64,000 bases of DNA from Hysterangium stoloniferum (Eukaryota; Basidiomycota; Agaricomycetes; Hysterangiales; Hysterangiaceae), in NCBI GenBank assembly GCA_015178975.1, contig WHVD01000038.1, forward strand, positions 496,001 through 560,000. Direction: 5' to 3'. A program made the position numbers and the translations under genes. Numbering within the stretch: the stretch's first letter is position 1; each line of letters begins with the position of its first letter. A model generated the notes under the pieces. The model did not search any database. It was given only the letters and a program-made list of their open reading frames with translations, and had not been told where the DNA came from. Of the stretch, positions 1 through 9,400 are shown one piece after another.

Positions 1-503
1 TGAGGCATCTTTACTCGATATTGTTGAATATTCTTCAATTGTTTATTTGACTTTATTGAGTAAAATTCGATTCATGACATAGACCCTGTAGGTTAGTGTA
101 AATAAAGCATATATTAACCAAATAGTGTTTTATTCTATATCTAATCTTTTGACCTGTTTATAAATATTTTTACTGTTTGATAAATAGTATAAAATAAACT
201 AACTAGAATTGAAGTTAAATCTAGCTTTGGAATCAGTAAATTCTTATTCTTATTTTAATAGTTGTTGTCACAGAAAAAGAACAAGCTTGCACAAGCAGCT
301 CTCAAAACCTTCTTTGCGAAGTAGGGTGCATATATTCAAGTAAACTCTTGACCTCAGTGGTTCTAAGTCTACCAAGGCTGCCACTGATTAATATCAAATA
401 CTTAAATTATTTTACCTTGCAGTGAATTGAGTATTTGCACATTTTGATAGAGCATTGGACTCCTTTTTCAGAAAATAGTATTAAAATAAGCTAATACATT
501 ACA
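1..503 (+). mobile_element. LTR family B, 3' part (copy B0), cut by window edge
   Basis: From about base 80 onward this AT-rich stretch matches the 3' ends of two complete solo LTRs at 6959-8544 and 24186-26099. It ends in the same TACATTACA terminus. It is inserted into the chromodomain tail of gypsy copy G1, which resumes at 504. The 5' end and the left target duplication lie outside the window; the first five bases after it, ACTGG, are the expected right duplication. No coding capacity is seen. Confidence 0.8.
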
Positions 504-591
504 ACTGGAAGAGGAAACCTGGTTAAATGGCAATGACCTTCGTAATGCCCCCACTCTTCTCAGAGCTTACAAAACTATTTATCAAATCTAA
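504..591 (+). pseudogene. Ty3/gypsy copy G1: C-terminal end of pol (chromodomain tail)
   Basis: The frame reads EEETWLNGNDLRNAP and on to a TAA at 589-591. It aligns without gaps to the last residues of the G2 and G4 polyproteins (EEDLWLSSTDLRNAP), the C-terminal part of the integrase chromodomain. Only about 28 codons remain, because LTR B0 interrupts the gene upstream. The divergence from G2/G4 shows G1 is a separate subfamily. About 190 bp of non-coding spacer follow before the third ORF. Confidence 0.75.
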
Positions 592-1905
592 TGATCATTT
601 TACCTTCTCACGATGACAACACTGTTTATTTACTTTTAACTCTACTCTTCACTATTCATCCCCCTTAGCCTTTCACCTCAATAACCAAGTGGAGCTTAAA
701 ATTAATATAAAATACATAAATTCGCTAAAGAGAATTTTATCCCCCTGTCTCTTCCCTCCATGTCAACCTCACAAATCAGTACACTATGTCGCAGGAACAA
801 CAACCCAAACCCAAGTTCCCCAACTTCAAAAGAATACTGTGACCCCAACCTATCAATACTTCCACCACGTCATCTTGTACTGAAAACATCAAGCACTGTA
901 TGGGTAATTCTGGGATGCCATCGTTGATGCACCCCACTGCACAGGATAACACAGCAGGAACCTCCACCAACTCAAGGAGTGGAACCGCTTTCACTCCATA
1001 TACTCCTCCTCCCAGACCCCAACTTCCCAACTTTAAAAGGATACCTTGACCCCAAACAACGGTTCCTCCTTCCCCACCACCTTGAACAGAGATTGTCGAG
1101 TGCTTGGGGGAGGCCTCTTCATCCACATACCCTACACGGACGGACCCCGTTCCAAAAGCTGCACCCCTGTCCTCTGGTACTTGGGGGGCCCCCTCAGGAA
1201 CATGGAGCAAAACCCCCCCACCCCCTCATAGTATCTTCCTTTCCACTGAGGAGGAGATCAGGAAAAAACAGCAGTCTGAGGCTTTCTCCATGCAGATTCA
1301 GGAGGAATTAAAAACGCTTAAGAGGAAGAGGAGGGAGGAGTACTTAGAAGGACAGTGAAAGAGGGGTGCTAGGGATAATGTCCCCTCAAAGTGGACATGG
1401 CAGGAATGGAGGAGAATGGAAGGAAACAACAACCCATCAACCATCGCTCCCCCCCCCAGGCCATAAATGGATGGATTTCACTGAGATGGATTGCAGTAAT
1501 GGGGGCATGCCATGTGTTCAGAGTGTAGGACAGAAAAGCAGGAAAGGAAAAGACAGGGTCACCTTCTATGATTGGGACAGAGTACGGAGGATCAAACTAC
1601 AAAGCATTGCATTGCAACGCGGGGACGGAGTTGCACTACCTCCCAGACCTCCTTCCCAATGTGGGCCCCAGGAACAAACCTACTGGATGGGGGCCCATCG
1701 ATTTCTCATCTGATTCGGAGGATGACCGATCGCGCTACCCTGCCTACGACGACAAGTACCTTGGCACTGATTGCCATGAAGGTTTTTTACTTCCTGACAA
1801 CATTCACTTCTTCACAAGTGACCCTAACCAATGATGAAAACTGCCAACTTCCGTCAGAGTTTGGAGGGGGTATCGTCCAGCCGACCCTGTGATGCTGTCC
1901 AGCTC

Positions 1906-2007
1906 CACTCACCTCTCTCCAGCTCCACTCACCTCTCTCCACCCCACTCACCTCTCTCCAGCTCCACTCACCTCTCTCCACCTCCACTCACCTCTCTCCA
2001 CCTCCAC
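1906..2007 (+). repeat. 20-bp tandem repeat in ORF2 proline-rich region of G1
   Basis: About five units of roughly CTCCACTCACCTCTCTCCAG run in tandem and would encode Ser/Thr/Pro/His-rich peptide. The array continues on the far side of the solo LTR at 2008-2436 (from 2437), so it was present before that insertion. Confidence 0.8.
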
Positions 2008-2436
2008 TGTCACGAATTGATTATTCTTCGATAAAGTCGAATAATATTCTACTAATCGAACTCGAAAGCCTCGTTCGACGAAGTATATATTCGCCCTGTC
2101 AATGAAGTAAGAGGCTATTACCAGTCGCGAGAACTCACGGAAGTATTTGTCGAAGAAGTTACGACAAAGTAGATTACTAATATCACTAATATACAGATAT
2201 TTCGACTGACTTCCCTCGCTTCTTTCGTAGCTCTTTTATGCTTTTCGTCGTATCGTTATGACTATGTTATGAACTAATTATGAAATCATATATGATGTCG
2301 AAATGAGACATGTCGAAAGAGATTCGATGGTGTCGAATAATGTTCAGTTTGTCGAGTTGAATTCGATAGGTCAAAGAGTTGTCGAAAGTTACCTTTGAAT
2401 GTTTGTGACAATACGTGACATGTGACGGTTGTGACA
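2008..2436. mobile_element. Solo LTR, 429 bp, TSD TCCAC
   Basis: The element starts TGTCAC and ends GTGACA, a perfect terminal inverted hexamer. It is flanked by TCCAC at 2003-2007 and 2437-2441, a 5 bp target duplication. It splits the tandem repeat of G1 ORF2. No relative is seen in the window. It is notable for many TCGA tetramers, mostly within GTCGAA. Confidence 0.85.
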
Positions 2437-3046
2437 TCCACTCACCTCTCCCCACCTCCACCCATCTCTCTCCACCTCCACCCATTTCTTCTGCGCCCCC
2501 ACTGCAGTGCTTTACACCCTTTTCAGAGCTGCCAGGAAGTCTTGAACCATCCACCGACCCACCTTCTCTTCCCCCTATACCGTTACCCCTCCCCTTAGCA
2601 GGACCTTCCCTCATACCACCGCCCTCACCCACACCCAAGCCCTCTCCAGCACCACGGCCAACCCCACCCCCCCACACATCACCTGACCCCCTTGTCGCCA
2701 CCCACTCTACCCTGATGCCATTGTTCCCTGCAGTGTCAGACACTTCCCTTGTTCCTCTGCCAGCACGGAGTCCACTGCCCATCTCTCCCTGCTCACCTTG
2801 TATTTCCCTGGGGAGCCCCATTCATCAACCCAATATTACATTGATGGATGTTGATCACCCTATCCAGGAAGTCCTCACAGTGCCTCTCTCAGTCATGGAG
2901 GAAGTCCTCAAGGCACCTCCCTCAGTCATGGATGTCTTCGAGGAACCCCCCCCCCCACCATGGAGGTCTTCGGGGAACCTCCCCCAGCCATGGAAGTCTT
3001 CGAAGAGCCTCCCCCCTTAAGCGAAAAGGCAAAGGGGAAGCGGAAG

Positions 3047-4456
3047 TGTGAGGTATCAGCCTTATCTCATAATTTTCTCTTAATTTTCTGTGAATTACTT
3101 AATATTTTCTCGAATTTTTATTGTATTTTTATTATGTTTATTGTGAAAAATAGGCCTTATTCCTTTTAACTTCGCATAAATAACAGCATATATGGACTCA
3201 TATTATGCTATTATTACTTAATTAAATTATTATAATTTTTAACTAATTATTTATATTTTATTTACTTAGTTATTACTGCCCGGCACATTGCTTTGCTTTC
3301 ACACTAGTGACTAGCATTTAGTCACACGTGTGACTGTAACACTAGTCACGGGACTTATTAGATAAGCCTCCAGTGGAAGCACAGAAACACATTATGTCAT
3401 CATTCATGCCCGGCGCTTCAAATTTGGGATTGAGGGAATGATTTGTCAGCAGGTGACAATTACAAGATGTCACACAAGTCACAGTCCGGTGTCGGGATGT
3501 CACACAAGTCACGGATGTGATGACCCGAGTCATTATTAGATTCCGCCGACTCATTGTTTGCTTCCGTCCTGGGACTGCGGCCTTGAACCTTCATGTTCAA
3601 GCAAGAGGTTAGAACCCTTGTCTCAGAGAAGGGAATCACATGATAAACAAAGGGTAAATAATGAGTAGAATATGAGGTCATTATGATCTCACTAATGACC
3701 TCATAAACTAAATAGTTAGCTAATCATTAAGTTATCAAAATGTATATAAGGAGGGCCAAGTTTCCAATAAAACCAATCTATCTCTCACATATTTCACAGT
3801 ACAGCACAGAAGCTTACCTAATCATCCTAAGGACAATAATAGCCTTAGTCTGATACACTCACTGTAAGCACCTACACTTGCAGCATCTTGAATCTTTGTC
3901 AGCAACTCTTGGACTTAGCTAATCATCTAAGTTCCCCCAGCCTCACAGCTACCCTTTAGGCTTATTAATTAGATAATAAACCTAATAAGTATCTAAGTAT
4001 CCTTACTGAAATCCCTGCCAATACTAGATTACTCAAGGCCCAGCCCTAAGTTTATTGAATTAATCAAGTACAAGCACTCAGATAATCCAATACATATTAT
4101 TTTCTCTATTAATAAATTATTTAACACCTTGTTGAATAACTATTAATAGTTATAAATAAGCATACAAGAATCCGAAGCTCTTATATCAAGTCTCTGCCAA
4201 GTTACTGCGCATATATTCAGCTTCCAGCCCCTATTCTCAAGGAATAGTTCTTTTATTGCTAAAAGAGTCATACACAGTTCTATTGAACCTTTCAATAATC
4301 AAAATAAGCATTGATTTGAGTTGTTTAAGCTTCATAGCGCAGCTCATTAATCTATCAGTATTTAAATTACTGGACCTTTGCTTGTTTTATTGTTGAAGCT
4401 CTGTGACACTATAGCATATATTGAGCTATCTAAGAGAATCCCCTGAATACATTACA
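3047..4456 (+). mobile_element. Solo LTR, family B-like (copy B3), 1410 bp, TSD GGAAG
   Basis: It starts TGTGAGG and ends AATACATTACA, sharing the terminus of the B family. GGAAG flanks it at 3042-3046 and 4457-4461. A TATA-like TATATAAGG lies at 3743-3751, the same promoter core seen in B1 and B2. The interior is AT-rich and diverged from B1/B2. It interrupts G1 ORF2, whose homology to G5 ORF2 resumes right after the duplication. Confidence 0.85.
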
Positions 4457-5137
4457 GGAAGGCTGATGTTCAGGCCAACGAGCCCCTTGCCATTGACTCT
4501 TACCGGCCGACCCCATTTGCAGCCCCCCACCACAGCTGCCCTCTCCCCCTCACTCTTGGAACATGGCCAACTTGGCTCGTTTCTTACAGGCAGGTTGGAT
4601 GCACGTGTCCATTAACTACCCCTCTGACAGTTTCACTCTGGGATGCACGTTAATGTGACTGGCACCAACCTTGCAGCACCCCCTTCTTAAAGGGCATATC
4701 CAAGGGTATAGCGGGTCTCTCACACTGTCAGACCGCATGAGTACACTTTAATTATGCATCAATGACCCTAAGGAACAGCTGCATTTAGTGGAGGATATCG
4801 AACAGGTTGAGCTCTCCATGTTTTGGTCCCTGCTCGTTGACTCCACTTGTGTCCTTCCTGAGCATGCACCGATCCACTCGGCTGTGGACCTAGTCAACCT
4901 GTTGGAGTATCTGTTGTCGGATTCTGACATCCCAGGAGGACTTCCCTCTGGTGGAGATGCGAGCTGCACACCACTTCCCACTCCTGCCCCACCATCACTA
5001 CACCCCCAGCCTCCTCTCATCGCCCACATTACTGACACCTCCGCTGATCACATTCATGCCATCATTCAAATGTGCCAAAAGGCCTACAGTCATTGGGTCT
5101 CTTCAATCCAGAAACTGGATGGGTTGACATCCACTGT

Positions 5138-5767
5138 TAGGATACGTACAGGGCGGGTTTCCGGAGAAACTCGCGGAATATCCGGTAGGACTTGGCTTCA
5201 GCTTATAGGCTGCACCCTCACTAGATCGTGTTGTCCAATTTCAGACGGATGGACGGGAATCCCGGGGAGTCTGGGCGGGGGTCGTGGGTCGAGGGGTTGT
5301 AGGTCGGAGGTCGTGGGTCATGAGTCAAGATTGGTGAGAGAGATAGATGTGCCGGAGCCCATGGGCTCTGACTAGTGTGAGCGGTGTGATTCAAGTAGGG
5401 TTTTAGAGTGGAAAATGTATTAGATTACTGAGGGGAATCTAAGCCAATTTTCTGACTGGATTGTATGTACAACATCTGCCAGTTTAAATAGACCATGGAG
5501 TGAATGTCATACCAAATCCAGTAATGATGAACGGAACGAGCAAAACATAAAACAGGAAAAGTAAACACCAAATTGGTGTTAGGAATGGAATGGAATGGAG
5601 TGGAGTCCGAATAGTGACAAATCATAAACCATAACAGGAAACGGAGTGGAAGCAGAGTCCGAATCATGACAGGTCATTTGACTAAAATGGGAACAGGGCT
5701 CGGTTAGAGAGATGATGGGTTTTCTGAGCAGGGTCCGGTGACTAATGTGCAGGACAAGGTCAGACAT
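5138..5767 (+). mobile_element. LTR family C, 5' part (copy C1), truncated by G2
   Basis: It starts TGTTAGG directly after TCCAC in G1 ORF2. It carries the family motif GACTTGGCTTCAGCTTAT near 5190, and its last 80 bases align with the middle of the complete family C LTR at 32949-34002. The 3' part is absent where the 5' LTR of G2 begins. The missing half is not found after any 3' LTR in the window. Confidence 0.7.
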
Positions 5768-6414
5768 TGTAAAGGGTATGCATATATGCATACCTGGACT
5801 AAGGAATAATAGCTGGATTATAGTACTTTATTATTTACCTTTTATTTTCTTTCATTTTATATTCTTTCTATATTTCGAGCACACCTTGATTTTGTAGTTC
5901 GAAGCTTTGTGTATATGTATGGGCGCTCTCGGCGCCAAAAGAGACAGACAACTTTTACCCAGCAGACACCACCTCGTAAACGACCCAGACGTCGAATAGC
6001 GAGAGGTGTCAAGGGTAACGTTTCAACTACCTCTAAAGGTAGTATTCTCTTGCATACTAACGTACTTTGGACTCGAACCGCGAAGGTCGAGTTCCAATCT
6101 AAGGTCTTTGCGCTAGTCGACATTATAGTCGACTCGCGCTATTATTTCTTTACTCTAGATATTCAGCTTCGCGTTGATTATCTATTTTACATCCAGCTAC
6201 GAGTTGTACCGTGAAGGTCAACTCTTTCATTCTTTCATTCTAGCCATCAAGAGCAACTGTACAGTTGCTCTTGTGATGCATAGCGTGTCTTCTTACTAGC
6301 ACAGCTTGTCTAGTAATCTACAGTATTGTACTGTACGGTCAATATCTGCTAATAGTAGTTGAATAGACACTATTCTTCGTATATCAAACGGTCAGAATCT
6401 ATTGACTCTTCACA
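5768..6414 (+). mobile_element. 5' LTR of gypsy copy G2 (LTR A1)
   Basis: This 647 bp LTR starts TGTAAAGGGTATGCATATATG and ends CTCTTCACA. Four more family A LTRs occur in the window (A2 18657, A3 23981, A4 37757, A5 38814). A GGCGC-TCTCG-GCGCC stem-loop lies at 5922-5936. The left flank is GACAT; no matching duplication follows the 3' LTR. Confidence 0.9.
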
Positions 6415-6415
6415 G

Positions 6416-6431
6416 TGGTGATCCGAGCCGG
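6416..6431 (+). promoter_or_regulatory. Primer binding site of G2
   Basis: TGGTGATCCGAGCCGG begins one base after the LTR end. The leading TGG matches the complement of a tRNA 3' CCA end. G4 has TGGTGATCCAGGCCGG at the same place. The tRNA species cannot be named without the host tRNA set. Confidence 0.7.
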
Positions 6432-6490
6432 ACCATTCTTTTCCTACAAGGAAAAACTTATTATTTGACTACTAAGACCTGAACACGCGA

Positions 6491-9400
6491 ATGACTACGG
6501 GCAAGAATCAAACATCTAGGCCTTCATCAACGCCGGGTAGCTCCATGCCTCGTCAAAAATCTTTTAACCTAGAACCACCCCGTAATGTCACCCTGAGGAA
6601 GTCTTCGTCGACTTTTCAAGGATCAGCTCCTCCAGAGGATTCCCCCGGAGTAGTAGCTGGATCGTCTACGAACACTCCCCAGCTTCCTCCAGGATCACCT
6701 CCTCCAGAGGATTCCCCCGGAGTAGTAGCTGGATCGTCAATGAACATTCCCCCCGATCCACCTGAGGAACGCTCATTACTCGAGCAGTTGGACACCCCTG
6801 GAGTTAACGTTGAGTCTAATCGAGCACCCACGCCCGTTCTCAGATTCCCTCCGAGACAGGTCATCCTTAAGCAGTTCCTTGGAGGTCATATGGTTTACGC
6901 CCAGCCCATCGATTACAAATGGGATATGTACTACACCGATCGAATCCCCGAGGATCAGTGTTATGTATTTTATTAGTTTTCTACCTTTTAAGTCCCCCAA
7001 AAGCCGAAATAGCCAAAATGGCTTGTGAAATGTACTTATATTGCGATGATAAAATTTGTATAAATATCTTTTAAATTTCGTTGAATTTCTACAATTTATT
7101 TTACATTTTTATCTTAAATATTGAAGAAGTTATGAATTTATTCTTTTTTAACTAAATACTATCAAACCGGCCACCAGGCGCTAATTACACAACGCGCGAG
7201 AAAATCATGTGACAGTCGTCACAAAAAGGCGCGACGGTCACAAGGCGCGACGGTCACAAAGCGCGACGGTCACAAGGCGCGACGGTCACAAGGCGCGACG
7301 GTCACAAGGCGCGACGGTCACAAGGCGTGACGGTCACAAGGCGCGACGGTCACAAGGCGCGACGGTCACAAGGCGCGACGGTCACAAGGCGCGACGGTCA
7401 CAAGGTGCGACGGTCACAAGGTGCGACGGTCACATAATGTGACAGTCACACGACGCGATGATTACAAAGGCGCACGGATGACATACACGAAAGGCGCGGG
7501 AATAAATTACATCATCATGTATGCTACTGTAGAAAAAACCGGAAATTCCTGGAGCATTCCAGAAGCTTCTCCAGGAATAGCTAAATTAGGATAGTAATGA
7601 TGTAATATGTCTCAAAAATGTCTCACATTTTATTGTATATAAGGAGCTCTGCTCCAGCCGTGAAAATATAACATATAACTTTTTATCCACCCACATCTGT
7701 GTGTTACTGCAGCAAGCAGGCTATTCCACCCCTATCAGGGCTGTTGGACTTTTAATTCCACCTCTATTTGAGTTGTTGGAAACCTTTGCCACCTCGATTA
7801 GAGTTGTTGGCCCAAGTAGTTCACCTTGTCACCTCAATCTGAGTTGTTGACTTATTTGTTCCCCCTTGCCACCTCTTAATTGAGTAGCTGGCTTTATTAC
7901 TTTTTCTAACTTCTATTTAAGTTGTTGGAATCTGTTGCCACCTCGGTTAGAGTTGTTGGCTATCAACCAAGTAATAAATAAATTGTTTGTTTTATTGTTT
8001 GAAATTAGAATATAATTCTAATTTCTCCTGGTTTGGCTTATAATTAAATACTGAGAATATTCTTGCAGAATCATAAAGACTACATTAAGATCCTGATAAG
8101 TTAGTATCACAGTAGATCCAGTAGATTAATTTAAATAAAGCATATATTGCCAAATATTGTTTTATTCTATAGTTGATCTTTTGACCTGTTTATTAATATT
8201 TTTACTGTTTGATAAATAGTATAAAATATATATAAACTAGCTAGAATCGAAGTTGAATCTAGTTTTGGAATCAGTAAATTGTTATTCATATTTTAGTGGT
8301 TGTTTTCACAGAAAAAGAACAAGCTTACATAAGCAGCTCTCAAAAACCTTCTTTGTGAAGTAGGGTGCATATATTCAAGTAAACTCTTGACTTCAGGGGT
8401 TCTAAGTCCATTTAGACTGCCACTGATTAATATCAAATACTTAAATTATTTTACCTTGTTGTGAATTGAGTATTTGCACACTTTGATAGAGCATTGGACT
8501 CCTTTTTCCAGAAAATAATATTAAAATAAGTCTAATACATTACAATCAGGTTACCCCCTTCGTGGAGGAGTACAGTACGGATTACCCTATTCTACCGGAG
8601 ACTGTAGCAGTCTGGTTAGGGTGTTATCAAGCGATTTTATCGGCACGGGATTTATTCACGCAACCAGGGAACCTTGAGGATTTGACCCAATCAATTCCTG
8701 AATGGTCGAACGAGGTGACGACCACTATGGAAGGAGGAAGAAGAATTCTCAAGCGGGAGGTGTTTTCTCTGTTCCTTGAAGCACTTTGTACGCATGATGA
8801 TGTGCTACAGATCCTGCATGTCCTGCTTGGCGGAGATCATGTTGTGCCTAAGGTTGACTACCAGTACATGTACATCCGTATGTTGGAGGAGTCTCTCAAT
8901 GGAGTCACGCCAAATCTATCGCTGGCATACCTCACTTTAAGAGGTCGGTTGAAGCGAAATCAAAGAAGACTTGATAAGATGGTTTTAGAGGTACTCCTCC
9001 CCTATAACGACTCGATCCAGGTCCCTGATTTGCCTATCTCCACGACCAATTCGTTCATTTGCAACTTAAACGGGTCCCCTGATACTCGTTTTCTGCATTC
9101 TCTCAACCGTCCCGTAATATTGGAGGATTTTCCACTGGACTTGAGGACGCAAGTGATAGAATGCCTTCAGGAGAAGAGGATTGAGGTCTGCGCTCCCTTC
9201 CATCAACCCCAGCCGTGTCAACTTCTGAACGCGACAGAGATCGAGAGACAAATCGCGATGGAACCGGGCCTAACGTCTCTCCAGGGAGATCACCGCTCTC
9301 GTGTCGCATTTGAGGGAGTCTCCAACGGCCCTAACTTCAGGGATGAAGTGACCACTCTCAGAAACCGATCAGTCGCCAACAAGGGTCGACCGTCCTTCTC

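Larger units (their letters stand above)
786..5137 (+). pseudogene. Ty3/gypsy copy G1: third ORF (ORF2), broken
   Basis: This is the diverged relative of the ORF2 genes at 15864 and 35812. It starts at ATG 786 with a short Gln/Lys/Phe-rich N-terminus. Recognisable conserved blocks follow: a basic helix near 1250-1350, the FYDW...RRIKLQ block near 1567-1620, GPIDFSSDSEDD near 1690, DCHEGFLLP near 1770, a long proline-rich section 2437-2820, LGSPI...MDVDHP near 2810-2860, and the ELSMF and VDLV helical region 4788-5130. It is broken by TGA at 840 and 1356, frame changes at poly-C runs (near 1450 and 2950), two solo LTR insertions (2008-2436, 3047-4456), and a final cut by LTR C1 at 5138. The N-terminal motif FPNFKRI is duplicated near 1020-1055. 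Function is unknown. Confidence 0.7.

Noticed and set aside
2267..2821. Minus-strand 184-codon frame rich in Gly/Arg
   Set aside because: It is the antisense of the proline-rich part of G1 ORF2 and runs into an unrelated solo LTR.
7209..7442. Regular GC-rich 16-bp repeats, looked at as a CRISPR-like array and as a 77-residue gene
   Set aside because: The units are contiguous with no spacers, lie inside an LTR of a eukaryotic element, and the open frame is only a consequence of the repeat.
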